Shown piece after piece: positions 1-9,727 of a stretch of DNA of 64,000 nucleotides. Positions within the stretch are counted from its first letter, which is position 1. Each line of letters opens with the position of its first letter. The notes beneath the pieces were generated by a model. That model was given only the letters and a program-made list of their open reading frames with translations, had not been told where the DNA came from and searched no databases. The translations under genes and the position numbers were made by a program. This stretch comes from Symsagittifera roscoffensis (taxonomy: Eukaryota > Xenacoelomorpha > Acoela > Convolutidae). The stretch spans positions 77,625,200-77,689,199 of the forward strand of contig NC_087062.1 of NCBI RefSeq assembly GCF_963678635.1, in the 5' to 3' direction.

Positions 1-935
1 TTTGTTTTAGTTCGGTTATTTTGAAGAGTTACTCACCCTTGAGTACCTCTTATTAAAAATAGAAGTGTGGTCACAAAGCGTGGATGTAGCGCGGTGGGTT
101 AGGGTGGCTATAGAGCATGCTCTCTGGTGGGTTAGGCCAGGAGTGGGAGTATGATTTCGTGCGGTTTCTTTGAGAGGTCCTGTTATGTGATAACGTTTTA
201 TGTTGGGTTTATGTTGGTCTTTCTTATGTTTCTTTGGCTGTGTCCTATTTCAAAAATCAAATTGTTTTTAGTATGGGTTTGTCTTGCGACTTTTTTTGTG
301 TTTTATTATTTCTTTCTTAGACTTTATAATAGTCTTCAAGAGAATAAATTATCCAGTTTTAAACTGGGTTAATCCGGTTTGGGTACCGTTGGTTTTCTTT
401 TCTTAGTCATGCTGTTATTTTATGATTTGTGGTGTTTAGTAAGCTGCGTTGGTTAGTTTGGTTTAGTATATAATTCCTTTCCAACCGGGTTAAAGGAAAG
501 TTTGAAACTTGTTATCGCGTGTTAAAGTTGTTGAGCGTGAAAACTTGAAACTCAAAATCATTATTTAAACAATTCCTCGTGGGCGAGCTGTGCGAATTTG
601 GATAGAATTCTTGTGCGAGTGAATGAAAATATCAAAAGGTTAGTACTGCATTTTCATTTTATCAATTTATTACATAGAATTTCAAATTCACTGCTTTTTT
701 TGTTTGGGGGAAATTTAAAGTTATAAATTTTCATCGTAATTAAAATTACTGCTTTATGAGAAACAATTTATAATTTAATTTACTACATTTGGTATGAATT
801 TTATTATATTATCTTGCGCAGAATATTAATGAAGTTTAGAAGAATTTTAACAAATTTATTTTTTATTTTTTTTTTCTGTTTTTTGCAGATGATCGTGGTA
901 TGAAGACTAGAAATGTAAAAGAAACATGAATAAGA
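1..935 (+). repeat. Dispersed repeat R1, copy 1 (cut by window start)
   Basis: Bases 1-935 align almost throughout with 6915-7855 in the same orientation, with scattered substitutions and small indels, so this is one of two copies of a repeat of at least 0.94 kb. The other copy lies inside the 3' region of element A. Both copies carry a 73-codon ORF. Both also carry, near their right end, a pyrimidine run followed by CAG and ATGATCG (about 860-895 here) that looks like a plus-strand 3' splice site. Copy 1 may be the remnant of a related element or a captured host segment. Its left end is outside the window. Confidence 0.8.
151..372 (+). CDS. Small hydrophobic ORF in repeat R1 (copy 1)
   Basis: A 73-codon ATG-started ORF with two strongly hydrophobic stretches (about residues 11-31 and 38-58) and a charged tail. 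I recognise no family. Its counterpart at 7077-7298 has the same start, stop and length. The middle is read in a different frame in the two copies because of two compensating 1-nt length differences in T-runs, while both ends agree. It could be a small membrane protein kept open by selection, or chance in T-rich DNA. Confidence 0.22.
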   Translation: MISCGFFERSCYVITFYVGFMLVFLMFLWLCPISKIKLFLVWVCLATFFVFYYFFLRLYNSLQENKLSSFKLG

Positions 936-3420
936 ATCTAGAAATCAGAACATAGCCTCGGCTTGCGTTCTATTTGTACAGTTTTAACATCGAACTTAAG
1001 CTCTTGTTTCTTTGCAGTCTGTCGATCTGGTCGAAGCAAGTTGTTTAAGACAAAAGATTGAGAAAAAAGTTGTTTGAGCAAAAAAATCTATCTGCCCAGT
1101 TGTAATATAGAAAATAAGCAACAAAAAATTGATTGCCCTTAATATGTACAGTAGAGAAATGCAATTTAAACCCAGAAACTTTGATTGTCATCTATTAGTC
1201 CATTTAAAACATGGGACGCAAACTAGAAAACGTAGCTTGCTATCTATTTGTCTAGTTGTAACATAAAATTCCAACCAAGAATTTAACTGCATTCAATCTG
1301 CCAGGTTAAAAGAGTCCAGAACAACATTGCTTACCTTTTTTTGTCCAAATGAAAAAAAGATAAAAAAACAACGTTGCTCCTGCAATCATCAATTCAGGTG
1401 AAAAAGTTCTAACCCAAAATTTGTGATATTTTCTTTTCTATATGTTCGGTTAAAACAAAAATTTCATCCCACAGCGTTTCTTGTTTTATTTTTGTCCAGT
1501 ATAACTTAGTAATTAAACCAAACACTTGCCTTTTTTTCTAAAAAAAAAAACGTGAATATTTAAGCAGCTACTTTGCTCGCTTTTTCTGCTCAGTTGAAAC
1601 TTGTAATTTGAACTCGAAGTCTTTCTTGACTTTTATCTGTCCAGTCAAAACAAGAGTTCAATTGCGAACTTATGATAATTTTATATGTATAATTGAAATA
1701 CAGAAACTAAGAAATACATTTGCTAGACATCCATCTGGCTGCTGAAAACGTTGACACTGAACCAAAATTTTTACTTGCATATTATTTATTCAGTAGCAAA
1801 AAATTCTCTCGTACCAAAAACGCACGGGAATTGGTAACCAAAATTCGATTTACCTTCAATTTGTCTAACAGTTTTTGTTTGCTTGACTTCTAGTTATTTG
1901 AAAAGTTTGTTCTTAGTTCTCTAGTTCAAAGTTTTTAGAAAATACACATAACTTTGAAAACCAATAAACACGATAGAACAATCAGTGTCGACACAGGAGG
2001 TAACCCTATTCCCAGTCCTTCAATTCTTGATGAACTTGAATTACTAATATTTTTGACTATGAAGCTATCCTAGAATCTGTTGTCCGGTGTACCTATTAAA
2101 AATTGCGTTTCACGAAGCAGTGTATTCCACTATCTGTTGCATTTAACTTCAATGTTTTTTTTTTGTCTCAGTGATTGAACGCAATTCCTTAAAAACAAAG
2201 ACTCTCAATTGCTGGCAAATCCTTTCGCTGACTTATTTGTTGCTTCCATCGTTACTCGCTTTTCATCAAGTTATATTACTGCTTTTTGTCTAGTTATTTT
2301 AGTTATTTTGAGTTTTTAAACAGATCTATTTGCTCACCCTCCATCTGCACATTAAAAAATTTTTTTCGCTTTTTAACTGTGGCTTTTAAACATGGAGTTT
2401 ATACTACATGTTTTGCGAGTCTAAATTTTAGCTAAACACTCATTGCTGGGCCTTTTTTGTTCATTGGTAACAAAAAATTTGAACCCAAAACTTTGCTCGC
2501 TTGCTATCTGTTCAGTTAAATCAAGAAAATTGACTTTTAACTGACTAATCACCACATTGTACGTTTTTAACTGACTAACCACCAAGTTTTTGTTTGTTTT
2601 TAAATTCAGAACTCCAAGCGCTCTTATTTGTCAGTTAAAAAACCAATTTGAAATTGAATCTTTTGCTCATCGTCTATTTGTCAGGTCAAAATATGAAACT
2701 TAAACAAAAACCTGGCTCTTCTCCTGTCTAAACAGTACAAGATGCAAAAAATGCCAAAAAATTGGCTCGTTCTTTTTGATCTAGCGGAAATATAGAGTTT
2801 AAACTCATAAGTTTATTCGTTTTCTATCTGCTACTTGGAAAATAAAAAATAAACTTAAAACTTAGCTCGCCTCTTTTCTGTTAAATAACAACAAGCTAAT
2901 TAATTTAACAGCATCGCAGGTATTTTCAAGTTCAGTTGAAAAAAAAATGTTTTTATCAATCTATTCAGTTAAAATTTGCAATTTTAATCAAGTACTTCGG
3001 ATGTCTTTTGTTTTTTTTTTAGCTAAAACAAAGAATTTTTTTCCATAATTTTGTTCTCATTCCATCGTGTTCAGTCAAAACAAAAAGCTGAACCCAGTTT
3101 TTCAATTTTGTGTAAAAGGCAGCCGTGTGCAACCCAAATGTGTTCATTGGCTGTCCTCTCAGGGGTATTTTTAGTTAAAAAAGTCTTGAGAGAGAAATAA
3201 ATCTTCTTCTTTTTCTAGTTCTTGAAATGCGTTCTCTCTGTCCAGTTGAAATTCAGTCCCAATCATATTATTTGTCCCATGATTTTTCTCGCTTTTGACA
3301 TGCTTACAAAAATGCTAAAACAACTCTTCCTTTTTCACTAGAAACCGATGCCTGTGTGGTGAGGGATTTTCAAAAAATATCCGAATGGAATTTTTTTATA
3401 ACAACGGTACCTACTAGAGA
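936..3420. repeat. AT-rich DNA with degenerate repeated motif
   Basis: I see no gene here. The stretch is AT-rich and carries, at irregular spacing of roughly 70-130 bases, variants of a motif built from TTGCTCGC, a short T-rich run, CTATCTGTTCAGTT and AAAACAAGAAA (for example near 1245, 1590, 2500, 2660, 2830 and 3060). It reads as an old, decayed tandem or satellite-like array. Confidence 0.4.
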
Positions 3421-3461
3421 ACTTTTTAACCTACCAAAAAGCCAGTCCGCAAAATGTAGTT

Positions 3462-3815
3462 TTACATAAAGGCACAAAACGGTTCACCATTGAGAGCTGA
3501 ACTTCTTGTAACAATGTCGTTTCCTTCTGTAACCAGTAATTTCATTCTTAAAATGAACAACAAAGAAAAATAAATATTACAATTCTCAAACTCAAGAAGA
3601 AGAAAAAAAGAGCAAAAAATTAATTTCTCGTGCATATACAAACAATGTTTCAGAGAAAATATAATACTCAATTCTAAAAGACCTGTGAAAAGTACAATTA
3701 GAGCAAAAATTAATAGTGAGCAAGGATTAGTTATCTTTGGAACCCACTCAATATCTACCCCAAATGCCGAACACTCTGTTTTGCATAAGTATTTATCAGG
3801 ACCGAAAAATTGCAA
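3462..3815 (-). other. Unsupported 117-codon ORF
   Basis: An open frame on the minus strand with one hydrophobic segment (about residues 33-54) and several cysteines near its start. It has no clear splice signals, family motif or second copy in the window. It may be an exon fragment of a membrane protein, but chance is as likely in DNA of this composition. Confidence 0.1.
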
Positions 3816-4130
3816 AAAAAATTGAAAGAAAATAATCGAAAATTCATAATCTTAAGTAATATTAATGAGAATTTTCAAGGTCTAAAATTTTTTTACCCCA
3901 GATCTTTTAAAAAGAGCGGATATTGAATCGGGCAGCTTAACGCCCCTTTATTTACAAAATTGGCCGTAGTTTCAGAAATACTACTATGTTTTTTTTGAAT
4001 AGTCAAACGACCTCTTATGTCAAAAGACAACGCCTTTGCATCCGAAAGAACATACATTCAGATCACCCCCTCCCTTACCAATAGGTAGTCACTTTTATAT
4101 GCATATGGTCATGCGTTTGAGCTTATAGAC

Positions 4131-4784
4131 TAACAAGACTGCTCGTATCAGGGCGAAGCCCTGAATGTTCCGACTGACTATTAATGTTTATGGAGCAGTA
4201 ATAATATTAAAAAATTAAAAGTAACAAAACTGCTCGTATCAGGGCGAAGCCCTGATTGTTCCGACTGCCTTTTTAGGTTTATAGAGCAGTAATAACATTA
4301 GAAAATTAAATGTAAGAAAAAATAATGAAAAAATTTTTTTCTAAAATTTGAATTTTTTTAATGAAAATCATCCCCCCACACGCCACACAAAGTACAAAAG
4401 GATAGATTTTGCTCCTTGTAACAAACCAATTATGGCGAATAAGCTTCTTTTAACCAATTTGGAACAATTTCTAAGACGGATTAACTCTCCGCTTACGCGT
4501 TAAAAGCGCGAAATATATCGCGCGTTAATTGTCCCAAATTGGCCAAAATTACAATCTTTAAACCCCCATAACTTTACGAAAAATGATCACAGGTGAAATA
4601 TCTTTTCAAATTTGAGCTCAAGACAACAATACTTTTTGAACGATATAAAAAAATTCCGTCAAAAATGGCTAGTTAAAAAGTCGAAATTTGTCTGAAGAAA
4701 AAAAAACCCACCTTGAGCACAAATATTCCGTTACTTTCGTATCGAAAGTCGGAACAATTACTTTCGTATCGAAAGTCGGAACAA
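4131..4784. repeat. Hairpin-ended dispersed repeat R2, copy 1 (uninterrupted)
   Basis: This copy aligns along its length with 25866-26196 plus 27366-27558. It opens with a unit containing the perfect hairpin CAGGGCGAAGCCCTG (4149-4163), tandemly repeated 91 bp later (4240-4254). It ends in a unit containing the palindrome CTTTCGTATCGAAAG followed by GGAACAA, present twice (4731-4757 and 4758-4784). TTCCGACT near the start recurs inverted near the end. No coding capacity is evident, so it is probably a non-autonomous DNA element. Its central run of five Cs (4563-4567) is the empty site for the insertion seen in copy 2. Confidence 0.75.
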
Positions 4785-5916
4785 TAAATTGAATTAAGTT
4801 TTGGAGTTAGAATCAGTATGAACACAAATTTTGGAAAAAACACTCAATAATTTATTGAGATCTTGTTAACTATTCCACTCACCTGTTTCGATTTTCAGAA
4901 ATTCATCAGAAATTCAAATTTGGCGGCCACATTTTCAAAAGCTTAAAACAGTTTTCAGAAAACATTATTTAGAATTTTTTACGTGGGTATTATATAAATA
5001 GTGAGTAAGACAAGTACGAACGCGACAAATACGACCAATACGAAAGACAAATACGAAAACCCGTTTAATTGTTAACATTTTTGAAATGCATACATAAGGG
5101 GGGATAGTTAACAAGGTCCAAAAGGGGAAAAAGGTTAACAAGATCCATTTATTGCTTCTGTTCCAAATTGATTAGCGTCTCGTTTTAGTTTAGGAGCAAG
5201 GTATTTCAACTCAATATATTAAGGCTTCCCATGTAATGGGCGGTTGTTTTCAGTTGCATTAAAACTATATAGAGAAAGCGAGAGAATCTGATGGAAGTTT
5301 TGTCTCTTATATTATCCAAACAGGTGCTTGTGGATTTCCTACTAAACAAAATCATCACATTTTTCCAACCTAGCATCGTAACTTCATTAGTAGTTTGTTT
5401 AAGCTTGTATTTTCAATTTGTCTTATCTATCTTTACTTGGAGCACATGGGATTCATTCAAATCGAGTTCTCATCCTGTATTTTTATTGGCGCGATTTAAG
5501 CCTGTCGGGTCCATTTGTTTTTGGATAATTTTCTGAGAAAAATCCTTTTACATGTTGGGAGATGAGGAGTATCTTATAGACCATTTGCTCTTAGCTTATT
5601 CCCTCCGAAGGGATATATGCACCCCGCGATGCCAAGGCTCAGTTCATGCGGATTCTCTGTGGTCTTCTTCTCTGGGATTCAAATACTCAGGCCAATCTAA
5701 TGGTTACCTCTTGGTATTAACTTACAGCCATTTTTGGTCGAACAATCCTAAATGTTTTGCAAGTTACCGTCCGCGCCAATATGAAAAAAATTACAGTAAG
5801 GGAGCAATCGTCAAAATACGCTTTTTTGATCAAAACTCTTAAAAAACCCAAAACCTCATCTTTGACTTGTTTTCTCAAAATCTTGCTTGCGGGGCAGAAA
5901 AATCTAGCCAAATAGA
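4785..5916. other. Left flank of element A, no supported gene
   Basis: AT-rich sequence containing only short unsupported open frames (81 codons at 5291-5536, 96 codons at 5552-5842). I see no family motif, splice structure or repeat copy. Its last four bases, TAGA (5913-5916), form one half of the target-site duplication of element A. Confidence 0.4.
5913..5916. other. Target-site duplication of element A (left)
   Basis: TAGA lies immediately outside the left LTR and recurs at 24816-24819 immediately outside the right LTR. A 4-bp duplication is typical of Ty3/gypsy integration. Confidence 0.75.
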
Positions 5917-6326
5917 TGAGTTAGGACCGAAGTGTATAACTCATAGAGTAATTTCGGATAGGGTACACCGTCTGCTCGTCACGCTATCTTATTTTCGGCC
6001 GGATAGATTCGTGCAACTTCTTAGTCTAATACCGATCCTAATCTTACTCTTATACTATCTAGTCTCAGGTTGTTTAACTAGTCTCTGCTAGGCTCAATAG
6101 ATCTAGGGTATACTGGTTTATTGCGGCTGCTGAAGTCTTCTTGGAGAGTCAACTAATTTCTAAGTTAAATTCAAATCTCTCTGGTGCTGAAATTACAAGT
6201 AATTTCAGCACTTACAAATAAGTGGGTTGTTAGTTAGATGGATCATGATTGGTTAATATTAAATACTTTACAGTGGTAAAATATCTAATTTATCCAATCA
6301 TAAAATGTAGTTTAGATCAGGTTCCA
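5917..6326 (-). repeat. Element A 3' LTR
   Basis: A 410-bp repeat identical, as far as I can read, to 24406-24815 at a constant offset of 18489. It ends TG and CA. The internal boundary on the minus strand is a short purine-rich stretch (GGATGGG just before the LTR), a weak candidate polypurine tract. An inverted pair GCTGAAATTAC/GTAATTTCAGC lies inside the LTR and would form a hairpin. Confidence 0.93.
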
Positions 6327-6378
6327 CCCATCCGGGTTTTACAGAGTTTTTTAGAATAGTCTTTCTGCAATTCAAAGG

Positions 6379-6855
6379 ATGGATGATGGACGTTGGTATT
6401 TGGCGAACATCTTATTTCTTCTGGGTTTTCTTATTAGAGAAGTCCCAGATTCAATCGTTGTGTCTTCTCAAGACAACGACTGGGTTTTCGCAACAAACTC
6501 AAATCTGATTTCAGAATGGTTGGCTATGACAGGTTTTTCCGTTTCATGTAGAGAACTTCTTTTGAGTTTGACCTTGTCTGGGAATGGCGTGGAAATTGTG
6601 TGTGGAGGGGATGCCTGGTTACTCGGATCTGTACGTATACTTGAACATCGAGGTGGTCATTGTTCTAGTTCAATGAAGTCGTTTTCTGCGAAGTCAAGTC
6701 GTACTCTAAATCCTTTGAGTTGTGATTGTGGGCGGCATATTGATTGTGGTTGGCCATTCTTTTTCGAGTGTAGTGGGGTCATCTTGTCTTTGGATGTTCG
6801 TCTTTGGTGTTGTATGCTGATCTATATACTGCAAGATATAATTTACATTTTATAA
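6379..6855 (+). CDS. Antisense ORF next to the 3' LTR
   Basis: A 158-codon ATG-started ORF on the strand opposite to the retroelement genes, beginning 53 bases inside the 3' LTR. It has a hydrophobic N-terminus (about residues 8-20), several cysteines in the C-terminal half (including CDC, CGR and ECSG) and a hydrophobic end. I do not recognise it. The opposite strand here is interrupted by stops. Transcription would need antisense promoter activity of the LTR. It could be an antisense accessory gene, part of a captured host exon, or chance. Confidence 0.25.
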   Translation: MDDGRWYLANILFLLGFLIREVPDSIVVSSQDNDWVFATNSNLISEWLAMTGFSVSCRELLLSLTLSGNGVEIVCGGDAWLLGSVRILEHRGGHCSSSMKSFSAKSSRTLNPLSCDCGRHIDCGWPFFFECSGVILSLDVRLWCCMLIYILQDIIYIL

Positions 6856-6914
6856 AATTTTTATTAGTTTAATGTTTTAGTTATGATTTTGGTTAGTTGT
6901 TTTCACAAAAGCTT

Positions 6915-7855
6915 TTTGTTTTAGTTCGGTTATTTTGAAGAGTTACTCACCCTTGAGTAGCTCTTATTAAAAATAGGAGTGTGGTCACAAAGCGTGGATG
7001 TAGCGCGGTGGGTTAGGCCGGCTATAGAGCATGCTCAGGACGTCCTCTTCTGGTGGGTTGAGCCAGGAGTGGGAGTATGATTGCATGCGGTTTTTGTGAG
7101 AGGTCCTGTTATGTGACAACGTTTTATGTTGGGTTTGTTGTGGTTTTTCTTATGTTTTGTTGGTTGTGTCCTTTTTTCAAAAATCAAATTGTTTGTGGTA
7201 TGGGTTTGTCTTTCGACTTTTTTGTGTTTTATTATTTCTTTCTTAGACTTTATAATAGTCTTCAAAAGAATAAATTATCCAGTTTTAAACTGGGTTAATC
7301 CGGTTTGGGTACCGTTGGTTTCCTTTTCTTAGTCATGCTGTTATTCTATGATTTGTGGTGTTTAGTAAGCTGCGTTGGTTAGTGTTGTTTAGTATATAAT
7401 TCCTTTCCAACCGGGTTAAAGGAAAGTTTTGAAACGTGTTATCGTGTGTTAGAGTTGTTGAGTGTGAAAGCTTGAAACTGAAATTCATTATTTTAAACAA
7501 TTCTTCGTGGGCGAGCTGTGCGAGTGTGGATAGAATCTTTGTGCGAATGAATGGAAATATCAAAAGGTTAGTACTGCATTTTCGTTTTATCAATTTATTA
7601 CATGGAAATTCAAAGTTACTGCTAGTTGTTGGGGAAAATTAAGTTACAAATTTTCATCATTATTAGATTTACTGCATTTGGGAAAAAATTTATAAATTAA
7701 ATTACTTCATTGGTATTATTTTTATTGAATTGTTTGGTGCAAAAAATTAATAGAGTTTTAAACAGTTTGAAGAAGTTTTCAATTTTTATTTTCTTTTGTG
7801 AATTTTTCAGATGATCGTTGGATGAGGGCTAAAATTTTAAAGAAGACATGAATAA
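6915..7855 (+). repeat. Dispersed repeat R1, copy 2 (inside element A)
   Basis: Second copy of the repeat at 1-935, same orientation, lying between the 602-codon ORF and the 3' LTR of element A. It again ends in a plus-strand pyrimidine run, CAG and ATGATCG (about 7790-7817). It is either part of the element's own 3' region, with copy 1 from a sister element, or a host sequence the element carries. Confidence 0.8.
7077..7298 (+). CDS. Small hydrophobic ORF in repeat R1 (copy 2)
   Basis: Counterpart of the ORF at 151-372: 73 codons, same first and last residues, hydrophobic, antisense to element A. Residues 1-31 and 50-73 closely match the other copy, while the middle differs through a paired +1/-1 shift. 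I do not recognise it. Confidence 0.22.
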   Translation: MIACGFCERSCYVTTFYVGFVVVFLMFCWLCPFFKNQIVCGMGLSFDFFVFYYFFLRLYNSLQKNKLSSFKLG

Positions 7856-7918
7856 AGATTGGTTAGTTTCTAATTTTAATTTAATTAGTTAATAATATGT
7901 ATAATTCATACTTACCTG

Positions 7919-9727
7919 TTAGTCGTCGGGGAAGAAACCGTGGGGGAAGATGTCGTGGATGAAATCTGAAGTTGTTAGTAATTTAGCTAAGATGCGGATG
8001 ATATTTTTAGTTTGAAGCAGTGGCCAAAGCAATTGAAGTGCTTTAATGGTGGTTAGTTCTTCAGTGCCAACTGCAAACTCATAAGGTGTGTTTTGGATTA
8101 GATTATATAATTTGTGATTGAAAGTAGTGTTGTGGATGAATTCTAAAATGGGGATTTCTATAGGTTGAACAAATTCGTGTGGGAGAAGGAAGGGTCGGGA
8201 TTCTTCTGCGTTGAAGGTCTTGGTGATGGGACAAAAAATATACATTTGGGTTATGGGATCATAATTTCGAAGAATACCATGAAGGTTAGTATCTTTAATG
8301 CAATATGTGAAGTTAAGAAAGAATGGTGAGGTGTATTTGGAATTGATGAATTGAAAACGGTGGTGTGGTTGTCTGGAGGGAGTTTGTAGGTCGAAGTGAT
8401 TTTGGATTAAACGATAATATGTATATGTGTGAGTTTGTTTAGTGCGCAACATAATATCGTGTGAGCAGTGCAAATCTCTTTCATGTGGTGCAAGGAAATG
8501 AAAGGTTAGTGAAAATATTTGGAAGCGTTCTTTAAAACTTTCGTAGGCTTGCGTGTCTGTTAGTGCTTCTGAGATGATGTGGTCAAATTTGCGATCAAAT
8601 ATATTGAGTGTAAAAACATATGGTGTTTTAATGAAAAATTTTTCTGTGATTTGTGGGTTAGCGAAGCGATCGTCTTCTAAGAATTGATCTTGGTTAGTTC
8701 TGATGATGTTATGATCGTAATATTCTAGCGTATATTCGTTAGCTCGGGGTGCAGTGTATGTTTTTAGTGATTTTTTATATCCGATGTAAGTAAACTGTCT
8801 AGGTGTTAGTGGTGTAGTGAGTCGATATAGCATGTCTTTATTTCGTTCTATATCGATGTGAGTGTTAGATAAAGGTAGGCAAAGGGGATTAGTAAAATAA
8901 TAATATGAGGTCCAAGGAAGGGTAGGCATTAAAACGTGTTCGTCTACAAAGTTACGTGTTTCGTTAGTGTCGTGAGGGGTGTTTAAGGTGTATTGTGGAA
9001 ATGAGGGTAAGGTGATAGCTAAAAATTCTTTTGTATTAGTGTGATTTGGGTGATTTATATATTCACGGGCTGTTCCTGGTTTTGCTGGGAAAGGATGGTT
9101 GGGGAACTTTCTTTTAAAAGTGCGGTAAGCTCTATTAGTGCTGAGTGAAGATTCAGTAGATGTGGATGATGGTGCTAATGATTCGGTATAAATTGAAGAG
9201 GGTGTAGGGGTAGGAGGGTTGGATGAATCTATTGTGGATGAAATTTGATTTATGGTGGGGGTGTCAAGGTGGTAGGGTTGTTGTTGTAATGTAATAAAAT
9301 TATCTAGTTCTGGGGAGATTTGGGGGGTATCTGGAGAATTGGATGATCGGTCTGAATGATATGAAGAATAGGTTGGAGTGACTTGGGAAGCATAAGAGGG
9401 TGTAGAATTGGTGGGGACAGGGTTATTTGGTAGCATTGGTTGAAAAGGGGGTTGGGAAAAAATTGAGGGGTTGGTGTGAAAATTATTGGATGGAGATGGT
9501 TCAGAGTCGGCAAATTCATCGGGGGTTTCAATATTCGGGTTATTGAGTTGTGATGTGGAGTATAAAACTGAGATGTGTGAATTAGTATCGGAATTCGTGC
9601 CTGATGTTACATTACTGGTTGGGAAATTGGGTGGCGGGAAAGCAAAAAGTGGTATCATTGTAATTGGAGTAGTGAGGTTGGTTGGATGGGAATTTGAACG
9701 GTGTAGGGATCCAAGTTGTCGGCTCAT
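7919..9727 (-). CDS. Intact 602-codon ORF downstream of the env-like gene (unknown function)
   Basis: An ATG-started ORF of 602 codons ending TAA, and the only large undamaged gene of element A. Residues 1 to about 200 are Pro/Ser/Thr/Asn-rich and probably disordered. About 200-602 looks globular, rich in Phe, Tyr and His, with no obvious membrane segment, zinc finger or enzyme motif that I recognise. Its start overlaps the stop of the preceding reading frame as ATGA (9727-9724), the arrangement used for coupled termination-reinitiation. Directly after its stop codon stands CAGGTAAGTAT, a strong 5' splice-site consensus (7918-7908). Its position after env is that of an accessory gene. It might also be a late-expressed extension of the env cytoplasmic tail reached by frameshift. 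Confidence 0.75.
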   Translation of the reverse strand: MSRQLGSLHRSNSHPTNLTTPITMIPLFAFPPPNFPTSNVTSGTNSDTNSHISVLYSTSQLNNPNIETPDEFADSEPSPSNNFHTNPSIFSQPPFQPMLPNNPVPTNSTPSYASQVTPTYSSYHSDRSSNSPDTPQISPELDNFITLQQQPYHLDTPTINQISSTIDSSNPPTPTPSSIYTESLAPSSTSTESSLSTNRAYRTFKRKFPNHPFPAKPGTAREYINHPNHTNTKEFLAITLPSFPQYTLNTPHDTNETRNFVDEHVLMPTLPWTSYYYFTNPLCLPLSNTHIDIERNKDMLYRLTTPLTPRQFTYIGYKKSLKTYTAPRANEYTLEYYDHNIIRTNQDQFLEDDRFANPQITEKFFIKTPYVFTLNIFDRKFDHIISEALTDTQAYESFKERFQIFSLTFHFLAPHERDLHCSHDIMLRTKQTHTYTYYRLIQNHFDLQTPSRQPHHRFQFINSKYTSPFFLNFTYCIKDTNLHGILRNYDPITQMYIFCPITKTFNAEESRPFLLPHEFVQPIEIPILEFIHNTTFNHKLYNLIQNTPYEFAVGTEELTTIKALQLLWPLLQTKNIIRILAKLLTTSDFIHDIFPHGFFPDD

